A DNA stretch of 64,000 nt from Pseudomonadota bacterium (lineage in GTDB: Bacteria; Pseudomonadota; Alphaproteobacteria; Sphingomonadales; Sphingomonadaceae), in assembly GCA_023400405.1 (NCBI GenBank), contig JAEXFD010000025.1:1-64000 (forward strand), given 5' to 3'. A program made the position numbers and the translations under genes. Of the stretch, positions 1-8,147 are shown one piece after another; the first letter of the stretch is position 1, and every line of letters starts with the position of its first letter. The notes beneath the pieces are model-generated. The model worked only from the letters and a program-made list of their open reading frames with translations, was not told the DNA's origin and made no database searches.

Positions 1-60
1 GGGGTCCACCGGGAGGCACGCTAAGGAACAGAGGCTCGAGCCCCGGAAATGCGTCTGCGT

Positions 61-143
61 GGACCCCGGCACAAGGCCGGGGTGACGAAGATGGGCAGGG
101 TCCGTTTTCGGGCGAAGATCCCTGCCTTCGCAGGGATGACGGA
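61..143. repeat. two REP-like palindromes in the leading intergenic stretch
   Basis: Positions 61-90 hold the palindrome CCCCGGCACAAGGCCGGGG followed by TGACG. Positions 116-142 hold TCCCTGCCTTCGCAGGGA followed by TGACG. Both have the same layout (GC-rich hairpin, then a TGACG tail) as the repeats near 3.0, 13.2, 13.9 and 52.3 kb. Here the two copies lie in the same orientation rather than head to head. No gene is visible in positions 1-161. Confidence 0.7.
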
Positions 144-161
144 ATTGCCTAGAACGCCGGG

Positions 162-623
162 ATGATTACCACCGCCTCCGCCGAGTTCTGCACTGCCCTC
201 CCCGCCGGCGGCCGGCTGCTCGGGCTCGATGTCGGCACCAAGACGATCGGCACGGCGCTGTGCGACGCCGGCTGGACCTTCGCGAGCCCCGCCGAGCTCT
301 TCCGCCGCACCAAATTCTCGAAGGACAAGGCCGCGCTCCAGGCGCTGATCGCCGCCCAGCACGTCGAGGGGCTGGTGATCGGCCTGCCGCTCAATCTCGA
401 CGGCACCGATTCGCCCCGTACCCAATCCACCCGCGCCTTCGCCCGCAACATGGACGATGTCGGCCTGCCGATCCTGCTCTGGGACGAACGCTGGTCGACC
501 GTCGCCGCCGAGCGCATCCTGATCGAGCAGGATTTTAGCCGCGCCCGCCGGGCGGAGATGATCGACAACATGGCCGCCGCGCACATCCTCCAGGCGGCGA
601 TCGACGCGCTGGTCAACGCCTAA
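162..623 (+). CDS. ruvX: RuvX/YqgF family nuclease (pre-16S rRNA processing, Holliday junction resolvase-like)
   Basis: 153-residue RNase H-fold protein of the YqgF/RuvX family, a cytoplasmic nuclease linked to maturation of the 16S rRNA 5' end and once proposed as a Holliday junction resolvase. Visible motifs are LLGLDVGTKTIGTAL at residues 19-33 with catalytic Asp23, VIGLPLNLDGT near residue 70, and the distal acidic segment LLWDERWSTVAAER near residue 105. Length is normal for the family. It starts at ATG 162 just after the leading palindromic repeats. It is probably transcribed on its own, because the antiporter gene downstream is about 100 nt away. Family assignment is firm; the exact cellular substrate is known from homologues only. 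Confidence 0.93.
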   Translation: MITTASAEFCTALPAGGRLLGLDVGTKTIGTALCDAGWTFASPAELFRRTKFSKDKAALQALIAAQHVEGLVIGLPLNLDGTDSPRTQSTRAFARNMDDVGLPILLWDERWSTVAAERILIEQDFSRARRAEMIDNMAAAHILQAAIDALVNA

Positions 624-720
624 GCCTTAGACAACGCTGACAATCCACTTGATAGCGCTGTCGAAACGACACTAGGGTTGCAGCAGACGCGACGATCCGA
701 TCGCGCGGGAGGGGAACTCG

Positions 721-1935
721 ATGCACGCGGCGATGAACACGTCCGAGACCTTCCTCATCGCGATGATCATCATCTTCACGATCCCCTGGCTCGTCTGGCG
801 CGTGCTGCGCACCGATTATTACGCGCCACTCGTGGTCGTGCAGATCATCGGCGGCATCCTGCTCGGACCGGGCGTGCTCGGCGCGGTCTTCCCCGATTAT
901 TATGCGCTGGTCTTCAATCCCCAGGTGATCGGCGCGCTCAACGGCATCGCCTGGTGGGCCGTGATGATCTTCGTCTGGATCGCGGGCATCGAGCTCGATC
1001 TCAGCGAGGCCTGGAAACGGCGCGGCGAGACCGGCGTCACGGCCGGGCTGGCGCTCGCGATGCCGCTGCTGTTCGGCGCGGCCGCGGCGGTGCTGTTGCT
1101 CCAGCTCTCGCCCGGCTGGATCGGCGCCAAGGGGCAGGTCTGGCAAGTCGTGCTCGGCATCGGCATGGCCTGCGCGGTCACCGCGCTGCCGATCCTCGTG
1201 CTGTTCATGGAAAATCTCGGCATCCTGCGTCGGCCGATCGGCCAGCGCATCCTGCGCTATGCCAGCATGGACGATGTCGCGATCTGGGGCGTGCTCGCGC
1301 TGATCCTGCTCGATTGGGAGCGGATCGGCCGCCAGGGCGGCTTCCTGATCGCCTTCGCCCTCGCCAGCATCGCGGTGCGCTGGATCATGCATCGCATCGC
1401 CGAGCGGGATCGCTGGCATGTCGGGCTGATCTGGCTTGCCGCGTCGGGGTTTGCCGCCGATTGGGCCGGACTGCACTTCATGGTCGGCGCCTTCCTGTCG
1501 GGCGCGGTTCTTGACGGAAAATGGTTCGATCAGGCGAAGATGGACCAGTTCCGCGGTCATATCCTGCTGGCCGTGATGCCGGTTTTCTTCCTCTCGACCG
1601 GCCTTCGCACCAAATGGGACATGGGCGGGCTGGTCGTGTTCGGGGCCGCCGGGCTGCTGCTGGTCGCCTCGGTGGCGGGCAAGCTCGCCGGGGTCCATCT
1701 CGCCGGGCGCATCCTCAAATGGCAGAAGGGAGAGGCCGGGCTGATCGGCTGGCTGCTCCAGACCAAGGCGCTGATCATGATCATCTTCTCGAACATCCTG
1801 CTCGACAAGGGGATCATCACCAACACGACCTTCACCGCGCTGCTGCTGATGGCGGTGGCAAGCACGATGCTGACCACGCCGATCGTCGCGCCCCGGCTCA
1901 GGCGGATGGCGGGGCTGGTGCAGAAGGCGGGATAG
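721..1935 (+). CDS. cation:proton antiporter, Na+/H+ exchanger (CPA2-type) family
   Basis: 404-residue inner-membrane protein with about 11-12 hydrophobic segments, matching the Na+/H+ exchanger domain (PF00999). The first helix is near residues 10-27. FVWIAGIELDLSEAW around residue 83 and HFMVGAFLSGAVLDG around residue 248 resemble the conserved helix-4 and helix-5 regions of this superfamily. There is no C-terminal TrkA-N or TrkA-C domain, unlike the second antiporter at 49.3-51.1 kb. Family knowledge says it exchanges Na+ or K+ for H+; the ion cannot be told from sequence. ATG 721 is preceded by GGGAGGGGA, a good ribosome-binding site. A second ATG at 733 is possible. Confidence 0.85.
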   Translation: MHAAMNTSETFLIAMIIIFTIPWLVWRVLRTDYYAPLVVVQIIGGILLGPGVLGAVFPDYYALVFNPQVIGALNGIAWWAVMIFVWIAGIELDLSEAWKRRGETGVTAGLALAMPLLFGAAAAVLLLQLSPGWIGAKGQVWQVVLGIGMACAVTALPILVLFMENLGILRRPIGQRILRYASMDDVAIWGVLALILLDWERIGRQGGFLIAFALASIAVRWIMHRIAERDRWHVGLIWLAASGFAADWAGLHFMVGAFLSGAVLDGKWFDQAKMDQFRGHILLAVMPVFFLSTGLRTKWDMGGLVVFGAAGLLLVASVAGKLAGVHLAGRILKWQKGEAGLIGWLLQTKALIMIIFSNILLDKGIITNTTFTALLLMAVASTMLTTPIVAPRLRRMAGLVQKAG

Positions 1936-2005
1936 CGTTTCTTCCCCAGCTTTTGCGCGGCTCCGCCTTGCCTCGCTGGGCTGCTGGGTCTAGGCGGCGG
2001 CTTTA

Positions 2006-2995
2006 ATGCAAGCGTCCGATCATCGCCCCGGGGCCCAGATACAGGGCCGCGCCGTGTTTCCGCACCGGCACCTCACTGGCATCGCCGGGCTCCAGCCCCA
2101 CGAGATCATGTTCCTGCTCGACGAGGCCGAGCAGTGGATCGACGCCAACCGCACGCGCGCCAAGAGCGACAAGCGGCTCGAAGGCGTCACCCAGATCAAT
2201 GCCTTTTTCGAGAATTCGACGCGCACGCTTCTCTCGTTCGAGATCGCGGGCAAGCGGCTCGGCGCCGACGTGGTCAACATGCATGCCGCGCAAAGCTCGG
2301 TGAAGAAGGGCGAGACGCTGATCGACACGGCGATGACGCTCAATGCGATGCGCGCCGACGTGATCGTCATCCGTCATATGAGCTCGGGCGCGGTGCAGCT
2401 GATCGCCGACAAGGTCGATTGCCCGGTGCTCAATGCGGGTGACGGCTGGCACGAGCACCCGACCCAGGCGCTGCTCGACGCGCTGACCATCCGCCGCCGT
2501 CGCGGCTCGGTCGCCGGTCAGCGAGTCGTGATCTGCGGCGACCTGCTCCACAGCCGCGTCGCCCGCTCGAATATCCTGGCGCTGACTGCGCTCGCCGCCG
2601 AAGTGCGGGTCGTCGCCCCCTCGACGCTGATGCCCGCCGCGATCGACCAGTTCGGCGTCACGCCGTTCAGCGATTTCGATGCGGCGCTCGAAGGCGCCGA
2701 CGTGGTGATGATGCTCCGCGTCCAAAACGAGCGGATGGCGGGGGGCTTCATCCCTTCCACCCGCGAATTCCACCTGCGCTACGGCCTGACGCTCGACCGG
2801 CTCGCCCGCGCCAAGCCCGATGCGCTGGTGATGCATCCCGGCCCGATGAACCGGGGTGTAGAGATCGACAGCGCCGTCGCGGACCATCCGGAGCGCAGCG
2901 CGATCACCGAACAGGTCGAGATGGGCGTCGCGGTGCGCATGGCCTGCCTCGACGTCCTGACCCGAAGCGAGCGCGGCGTGGAGGGTTGGGCATGA
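2006..2995 (+). CDS. pyrB: aspartate carbamoyltransferase catalytic subunit
   Basis: 329-residue PyrB, the first committed enzyme of de novo pyrimidine synthesis (carbamoyl phosphate + aspartate to carbamoyl aspartate). The carbamoyl-phosphate loop is FFENSTRTLLSFE, with STRT at residues 71-74. HPTQ lies at 151-154, and a VMHPGPMNRG segment sits near the C-terminus. Length fits class A-type catalytic chains, which pair with a dihydroorotase-like partner. That partner is the next gene, 115 nt downstream and separated by a palindromic repeat pair. No pyrI regulatory chain is present. ATG 2006 was chosen because the family begins close to this point. Confidence 0.95.
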   Translation: MQASDHRPGAQIQGRAVFPHRHLTGIAGLQPHEIMFLLDEAEQWIDANRTRAKSDKRLEGVTQINAFFENSTRTLLSFEIAGKRLGADVVNMHAAQSSVKKGETLIDTAMTLNAMRADVIVIRHMSSGAVQLIADKVDCPVLNAGDGWHEHPTQALLDALTIRRRRGSVAGQRVVICGDLLHSRVARSNILALTALAAEVRVVAPSTLMPAAIDQFGVTPFSDFDAALEGADVVMMLRVQNERMAGGFIPSTREFHLRYGLTLDRLARAKPDALVMHPGPMNRGVEIDSAVADHPERSAITEQVEMGVAVRMACLDVLTRSERGVEGWA

Positions 2996-3017
2996 GCCGA
3001 GAGAGACTCCCCATATC

Positions 3018-3101
3018 CGTCATCCCGGCGAAAGCCGGGATCTCTCGAAGTGACGGGAAACGAGTGCCGCACGAGATCCCAGCTTTCGCTGGGATGACGA
3101 G
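3018..3101. repeat. head-to-head REP pair (REPIN-like) inside the pyrB-pyrC gap
   Basis: Two oppositely oriented palindromes: CGTCATCCCGGCGAAAGCCG at 3018-3037 and CCAGCTTTCGCTGGGATGACG near 3079-3099. The TGACG/CGTCA ends face outward, so the whole element can fold as one long hairpin. It fills almost all of the gap between pyrB and the following gene. Confidence 0.8.
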
Positions 3102-3110
3102 GGTGGTGCG

Positions 3111-4301
3111 ATGAGCCTGGCCTTCACCAACGTCCGCGTCCTCGGCGGCGGTTCCAGCTTCGCCTTCGATGGCGAATCCGTCGTCGATGCCACCGCTAAT
3201 CCCGAAGCCATCGACGGCAAGGGCGCGGTGCTCGCCCCCGGCATCGTCGATCTCGGCGTGTTCGCCGTCGATCGCGCCGCCTGCCGTGCCGGCGGGATCA
3301 CCCGCGTCGGGCTGATGCCGGACCAGTCGCCGGTGCTCGACGATCCCGGCATCGTCCGGCGCGCGGCGCTGATGGGCAAGCCGGACCTCTGGGTCCACCC
3401 GCTCGCTGCCGCCACACGCGGGCTCGAGGGGCAGGATCTGGCCGAGATGGCGATCAACGCCTCTGCCGGCGCGCGCGCCGTCGCCACCGGCCGCCGCTGG
3501 ATCGCCGATGCCGGGGTGATGCGCAAGGCGCTCGCTTATGCCCGCGATTGCGGCCTCACCGTCATCGCCCATGCCGAGGACGGCGGCCTGACCGCGGGCG
3601 CCGTCGCGACCGAAGGGCTCACCGCCACGCTGCTCGGCCTCCCCGCCGCGCCCGCCATCGCCGAGGCGCTGGCGATCGCGCGCGACGCGATGCTCGCCCA
3701 GGAAACGGGCGCGGCGATCCACTTCCGCCAGGTCACCACCGCCGCGGGGCTCGACGAAGTGCGCCGCGCCAAGGATCGCGGCGTTCGGGTCACCTGCGGC
3801 GTCACCCCGGCGCACTGGCTCCTCTCGGACATCGCGATCAACGACTATCGCACCTATGCCCGGCTCTCGCCGCCGCTTCGCGCCGAGAACGACCGCCAGG
3901 CGGTGCGCGACGCGATCGCCGACGGGACGATCGACGTGATCGCCTCGGGCCACGATCCGCGCGGTCCCGAGGGCAAGCGCCTGCCCTTCGTCGATGCGGA
4001 GGAAGGCATGTCGGGCGCGGAGACGCTGCTCGCGCTTTCGCTCGGGCTGGTCCGCGACGGGCTAGTCGCGACCGAGCGGCTGTTCGAGCTGCTCGCCGCC
4101 AATCCAGCCCGCATTCTCGGCATCGATGCCGGCGCGCTCTCGCCCGGCAAGCCTGCCGACTTCATCCTGTTCGATCCCGACACGCCCTGGGTGATCCGGG
4201 CCGAGGCGATGCGCGCCCGCGCGGGCAATACGCCGTTCGACGGGCTGCCGGTTCAGGGCAAGGTGCTGCGCGTGTTCAAGGGCGGCCGCGAGATCGCCTG
4301 A
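3111..4301 (+). CDS. pyrC': dihydroorotase-like protein, probably non-catalytic (PyrC')
   Basis: 396-residue amidohydrolase-fold protein of the dihydroorotase family, placed directly after pyrB. The sites that bind zinc in active enzymes are changed. The usual PGxxDxHxHxR segment reads PGIVDLGVFAVD (residues 43-54), so both histidines are gone and the loop is shortened. The later histidine pair reads IHFRQVTT (203-210), with Gln207 in place of His. The usual TDHAPH segment reads SGHDPR (279-284). His154 (AHAED) is kept. In Pseudomonas and relatives an inactive PyrC' of this type is needed to assemble active PyrB dodecamers; I infer the same role here. A catalytic dihydroorotase should then exist elsewhere in the genome. 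Confidence 0.85.
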   Translation: MSLAFTNVRVLGGGSSFAFDGESVVDATANPEAIDGKGAVLAPGIVDLGVFAVDRAACRAGGITRVGLMPDQSPVLDDPGIVRRAALMGKPDLWVHPLAAATRGLEGQDLAEMAINASAGARAVATGRRWIADAGVMRKALAYARDCGLTVIAHAEDGGLTAGAVATEGLTATLLGLPAAPAIAEALAIARDAMLAQETGAAIHFRQVTTAAGLDEVRRAKDRGVRVTCGVTPAHWLLSDIAINDYRTYARLSPPLRAENDRQAVRDAIADGTIDVIASGHDPRGPEGKRLPFVDAEEGMSGAETLLALSLGLVRDGLVATERLFELLAANPARILGIDAGALSPGKPADFILFDPDTPWVIRAEAMRARAGNTPFDGLPVQGKVLRVFKGGREIA

Positions 4302-4324
4302 GCACCGCTCGCCGCGCTGCTGTG

Positions 4325-4357
4325 AAAAAGGGCCGGAGCGTCGCCGCCCCGGCCCTT
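4325..4357 (-). terminator. intrinsic terminator at the convergent pyrC'/SPOR junction
   Basis: A 7-bp stem, GGGCCGG (4330-4336) with CCGGCCC (4349-4355). Read leftward, the stem is followed by CTTTTTC, so it best serves the minus-strand SPOR operon. Read rightward the trailing sequence is only TTCG. Confidence 0.75.
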
Positions 4358-4381
4358 CGCATTCCCGATGGGAGGGAAATT

Positions 4382-5737
4382 TCAGCGTGCGGCGGTCTCG
4401 ACGCGACCGGGCTTGACCCAGCTCGCCATCGCATCGCCGGCCGCAGTGCGCACGAAGCAGGTCTGGCCGCTCGCCTTTACCTGGCGGCACAGCGCATCGG
4501 CGTCGTTGCGCGCGAAGCCGCCGACCGAAAGGCGATAGAAGTTGCCGGCCCGAGTCGCGACCTTCGCACCATGCGGCGTCTGGCTCGACAGTGCCGGAAC
4601 GCGCTTGCCGAAGCGGCTCCACGCATCGCGCGCCACCGCCGAATTGGCATAGGCGCCCAGCTGGACATAATAATTCCCCCGCGTAGGCGTGACGGCTTCG
4701 GCAACGCGAACCGGGCGCGGCTCGCGAGCGGCTACCACGGCACGAACCGGGGCCTCGCGGCGCGCGGCGACCGGGATCGACTGGACGACTTCGGCACGAG
4801 GCCCGAACACGACCTGCGGGCCGGTCCCAGCCAGCTGTTGCGGCTCGGGCTGGGGCTCGGGCACGGCGATGCGCACCGTCGATGCTTCGGCGGCAGCGGT
4901 TTCGACCGCCGCCTGCGCCGGAGTGCCGGGCATGAACTTGTCGACCGGCTCCGCTGCCGCCGGCGCCGCGGCGACCGCGACGTTGGGCTGCTGCGCGAGC
5001 GCCAGCTGGGCCGGCTGGCCTGCATCCTGCACGGCCTGGACGCCCAGCAGCGAGGCCACCTGGTCATAGGCGTTGGTGGGACGCGAAAACTTCGCCCACT
5101 CCATGATCCGCGCGTCGAGCTGATCGGGCGCGACATCGACTGCCGCGACCGAACGGGCTTCGGCCCAGCGGCCGGCGAGCGCCAGGCTCAGCGCCAGGTT
5201 CTGGCGGGTCTTGGCGTCGGCATCGGCCGCACGCGCCGCCGGGCTCAGAATCTCCACCGCAGCGACCGGATCGCCGGCGAGCGCAAAGGCAAGCCCGCGA
5301 TCGCTCGCCGCGATCTGGTCCGCATGAGCCTGGAGCAGGCTGCGTGCGCCAGCCCAGTCGCCCTGCGCCACCTTGGCGAGCGCGAGGTTGAGCGCGACGC
5401 GCCCGTCCTCGGGATCGAGCGTCAGCGCATCGGCCAGCGCCTGCGAGGCCGAAGCGAAACGGCCCGAAAGCAGATAGGCTTGGCCGAGCAGCGCGCGGTA
5501 GGCGGCGTTCTGCGGATCATTGGCGACGGCCGCTTCGGCATGAAGGACGGCCTCCACTGCCTTGCGCTTGGCCATCGCCTTGCGCGCGGCCACCGCTTCC
5601 TTCGCCGCCTGCTTGGCGTTCGTTGCTCCGGCGGCATAGGCCGAGAGCGTGAGGCCCTGGGTCGCGACGCCCCCTGCCAGCACGCCGCCGGCGACGAGCG
5701 CCGACAGGCCGATCAGGAGCTTGCTACGGATCTTCAT
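4382..5737 (-). CDS. exported TPR protein with C-terminal SPOR domain
   Basis: About 451 residues. A signal-anchor follows MKIRSKLLIG and runs through a hydrophobic stretch to about residue 35. TPR-like helical repeats run from roughly residue 50 to 190 (for example DPQNAAYRALLGQAYLLSG and DPEDGRVALNLALAKVAQGD). A Pro/Ala-rich linker follows. A C-terminal SPOR domain spans about 350-425 (NYYVQLGAYANSAVARDAW to RLSVGGFARNDADALCR). SPOR domains bind denuded septal peptidoglycan, so the protein probably acts in the periplasm at division sites. I take ATG 5737 as the start because GGACAGGACC precedes it. A GTG five codons earlier would overlap the upstream gene. It is the last gene of a parA/RHH operon, 11 nt after its neighbour. 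Confidence 0.8.
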   Translation of the reverse strand: MKIRSKLLIGLSALVAGGVLAGGVATQGLTLSAYAAGATNAKQAAKEAVAARKAMAKRKAVEAVLHAEAAVANDPQNAAYRALLGQAYLLSGRFASASQALADALTLDPEDGRVALNLALAKVAQGDWAGARSLLQAHADQIAASDRGLAFALAGDPVAAVEILSPAARAADADAKTRQNLALSLALAGRWAEARSVAAVDVAPDQLDARIMEWAKFSRPTNAYDQVASLLGVQAVQDAGQPAQLALAQQPNVAVAAAPAAAEPVDKFMPGTPAQAAVETAAAEASTVRIAVPEPQPEPQQLAGTGPQVVFGPRAEVVQSIPVAARREAPVRAVVAAREPRPVRVAEAVTPTRGNYYVQLGAYANSAVARDAWSRFGKRVPALSSQTPHGAKVATRAGNFYRLSVGGFARNDADALCRQVKASGQTCFVRTAAGDAMASWVKPGRVETAAR

Positions 5738-5748
5738 GGTCCTGTCCT

Positions 5749-6279
5749 TCACCCACGATTCCTGGCCGGGTCGACCTGGCGCGCGAGCGCTTCGACCTCG
5801 GTGAGCGTTTCGAGATAGGCGTCGAGCGCCGCGGTCACGATCTGCTGCGCCGAACGGTTGGTCACCGCCGATGCCAGGCGCAGGCGCAGATGGCGGTCGT
5901 GATCGAGGCGGAGCGTGAACGCCGCCTTGGTTTTCTTCGAGGCGACGGTCCGCGCGAGCCGCTCGGCCGCTGCCGGCGCGAGCGAGGTCGTCACGGCCGG
6001 AGATATCGCCGGCGCGGGAGCCGGCACCGGTTCAGGCGCCGGCTGCGTCGCGGCGAGCCGCTCGTCGAGCGCTTCGCGCTCACGCAATACCGTCGGCTTG
6101 GCGACCGGCTCCGCCGCAGCAGGGGTCTCGTCGCCCATATCGTTCCAGCCGAGATCGTCCTGCGTCGTCGCCGGCGACAGGCCGACAAAGCCCTGCGGCC
6201 GCATTGCCGGGCGGGCATGGCCCTTGCGCGCGAGCAGGCTGGAGGACAGCGATGCCGTAGGTTTCGGGGTGCCGAACAT
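5749..6279 (-). CDS. ParA-partner protein with C-terminal ribbon-helix-helix domain
   Basis: 176 residues with no close named homologue that I recognise. Residues 1-110 are low-complexity and rich in Pro, Ala and Glu, and are probably disordered. Residues 118-157 look like a ribbon-helix-helix fold: a short strand AAFTLRLD, then two helices (HLRLRLASAVTNRSAQQIVT, AALDAYLETLT). This is the layout of small DNA-binding partners of ParA ATPases such as ParG or Omega. The ATG overlaps the parA stop as TGATG, which indicates translational coupling and a likely functional pair. RHH assignment is by eye; a DNA target is not visible. Confidence 0.7.
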   Translation of the reverse strand: MFGTPKPTASLSSSLLARKGHARPAMRPQGFVGLSPATTQDDLGWNDMGDETPAAAEPVAKPTVLREREALDERLAATQPAPEPVPAPAPAISPAVTTSLAPAAAERLARTVASKKTKAAFTLRLDHDRHLRLRLASAVTNRSAQQIVTAALDAYLETLTEVEALARQVDPARNRG

Positions 6280-6992
6280 CAGCTCACTACCCTCCGCCCG
6301 AAGCCGCCCGACGGGCGCGGCGTTCCGAACTGCGTTATCGCGCTCGGTGCCGCGAATACGGTGCGGCGGAAGTTCTTCTCGAGCCGATCGTTGATGTAGC
6401 TCCACAGGGCCTCGACCTCTCCGCTCGAACGACCCTTGGGATCGACTTCCATCACCGTGCGCCCGTCGATCATCGAGGCGGCGAAATCGGTACGATGGTG
6501 AAGCGTGATCGGCGCCACGGTGCCGTGCTGCGACAGCGCGACGGCGGCTTCCGAAGTGATCCGCGCCTTGGGCGTCGCGGCGTTGACCACGAAGATCAGC
6601 GGCTTGCCGGCGCGTTCGCACAAGTCGACCGTCGCGCCCACGGCACGCAGGTCGTGCGGGCTCGGGCGAGTCGGGATGACGATGAGCTCGGCGACCGCGA
6701 TGACGCTCTGGATCGCCATGGTTATGGCTGGCGGGGTATCGATCACCGCCAACTTGAACCCTTGCTGGCGCAGTATCTCGAGATCGGAGGCGAGCCGCGC
6801 GACGGTGGTCTGCGCAAAGGCTGGCAGATCCGTCTCGCGCTCGTTCCACCAATCGGCGAGCGAGCCTTGCGGATCGATGTCGATCAGCACGACCGGGCCG
6901 CAGCCCGCCCGTTCCGCCTGCACGGCGAGATGGCCCGACAAGGTCGTCTTGCCGGATCCCCCCTTCTGCGATGCCATCGCGAGAACGCGCAT
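6279..6992 (-). CDS. orphan ParA-family ATPase
   Basis: 237-residue deviant Walker-A ATPase. The P-loop is QKGGSGKTT at residues 9-17 with the ParA signature Lys10. Walker A' is VLIDIDPQGSLADWW near residue 36, and switch II is LAVIDTPPA near residue 80. It lacks the N-terminal HTH extension of P1-type ParA. Proteins of this kind position plasmids, chromosomes, chemoreceptor clusters or other cargo by cycling on nucleoid DNA. There is no parB or parS nearby. Instead the coupled downstream partner has a ribbon-helix-helix domain, and the third gene is a septal SPOR protein, so cargo positioning tied to division is plausible. Promoter lies in the 179-nt gap shared with the divergent Sel1-SPOR gene. 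Confidence 0.85.
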   Translation of the reverse strand: MRVLAMASQKGGSGKTTLSGHLAVQAERAGCGPVVLIDIDPQGSLADWWNERETDLPAFAQTTVARLASDLEILRQQGFKLAVIDTPPAITMAIQSVIAVAELIVIPTRPSPHDLRAVGATVDLCERAGKPLIFVVNAATPKARITSEAAVALSQHGTVAPITLHHRTDFAASMIDGRTVMEVDPKGRSSGEVEALWSYINDRLEKNFRRTVFAAPSAITQFGTPRPSGGFGRRVVS

Positions 6993-7171
6993 GAACCCCC
7001 TCGAAAATTCCGGTTACCCGAGCATCGGCATCGCACGGCTCCGGATAAGAAGAGGTTAACGGCGTTTCGCGACGGGACTCGGCTGCATGCCGAAAGCCGC
7101 AAGGATTTCTTTCCCATTCGATGGTTAACTGGCATTTATCGTGTCTTGCGGCGGATGGAGGCATACGGTCG

Positions 7172-8077
7172 ATGAAGCTTGGTTGGATCGCGGTTGCGGG
7201 GCTGGCGCTGGCCGCATTGCCCGCCTGCGCGCAGGACAATCCGGTCAAGCAAGGCTTCGAGGCCTGGCAGCGCGGCGACTACAAGACGGCCGTCGAGCTG
7301 TGGCGCGGCCCGGCCAATGCCGGCGATGCCGACGCGCAGTTCGATCTCGGCCAGGCCTATAAGCTGGGCAACGGCGTCCCCGCCGACCTCAACCAGGCCG
7401 AATATTGGTACGGCAAGGCGGCGGCGCAGGGCCATGAACAGGCCGAGGCGAGCTATGGCCTGGCGCTGTTCGCCAACGGGAAGCGCGAAGCCGGGGCGCC
7501 CTGGCTCCAGCGTGCTGCCGGGCGCGGCGACCCGCGCGCGCAGTACATTCTCGGCACGATGTACTTCAACGGCGACGTAGTCGCGAAGGACTGGGTCCGC
7601 GCCTACGCGCTCGTCACGCGGGCATCGCAGGCGGGATTGCCCGAAGCGTCCACGGCGCTCGCCCAGATGGACAAATATGTCGCCAAGCAAGATCGCCAGG
7701 CCGGACTCGAACTCGCCCGCCGCTACGAAGCGGAAGCCGGCCGCGCGCCGCTGCCCGGTGCGACGCCGTCGCCGGTGGTCGATGCCCCGCGCGGGAAGCA
7801 ATTGGGTGTGCCGCCGCGCACCAATCCGACGCCACCGCACTCTGTCCAAACCGCCCCGGCGCCGCGCGATGGCGGCTGGCGCCTGCAGCTGGGCGCGTTT
7901 GGCGAGCCGGGCAATGCCCGCAAGCTGTGGAGCCAGGTGGGCGGCCGCTTCCCGGGCCGGCAGGTCTATTACGTGAAGGCGGGCAGCCTGACCAAGGTGC
8001 TGGTCGGCCCCTTTGCGAGCCGCAACGAAGCCGCCGCTGCCTGCGGATCGGTGCGGCCGTGCGTGCCGGTGAACTGA
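7172..8077 (+). CDS. exported Sel1-repeat protein with C-terminal SPOR domain
   Basis: 301 residues. The signal peptide is MKLGWIAVAGLALAALPACA. Three to four Sel1/TPR-like repeats cover about residues 30-165 (GNAGDADAQFDLGQAYKLG type motifs such as AQFDLGQAYKLGNGV and AQYILGTMYFNGD). A proline-rich linker follows, then a SPOR domain at about 230-300 (WRLQLGAFGEPGNARKLWSQ to VLVGPFASRNEAAAAC). I chose ATG 7172, where the signal peptide begins, over an earlier in-frame ATG at 7121. It is divergent from the parA operon, whose last gene also encodes a repeat-plus-SPOR protein, so the two probably share a septal or peptidoglycan-related process. Confidence 0.83.
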   Translation: MKLGWIAVAGLALAALPACAQDNPVKQGFEAWQRGDYKTAVELWRGPANAGDADAQFDLGQAYKLGNGVPADLNQAEYWYGKAAAQGHEQAEASYGLALFANGKREAGAPWLQRAAGRGDPRAQYILGTMYFNGDVVAKDWVRAYALVTRASQAGLPEASTALAQMDKYVAKQDRQAGLELARRYEAEAGRAPLPGATPSPVVDAPRGKQLGVPPRTNPTPPHSVQTAPAPRDGGWRLQLGAFGEPGNARKLWSQVGGRFPGRQVYYVKAGSLTKVLVGPFASRNEAAAACGSVRPCVPVN

Positions 8078-8147
8078 GCGGGACGCCGGATCGCAACAAT
8101 TCCATATCGCACCCGCAACAAATTCCTCCGCGCCGCGTTTCGCGTGC

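Noticed and set aside
3548..5818. A 756-codon open frame spanning pyrC' and the SPOR gene
   Set aside because: It runs across two convergent real genes and the terminator between them, with an Arg-rich non-protein-like sequence.
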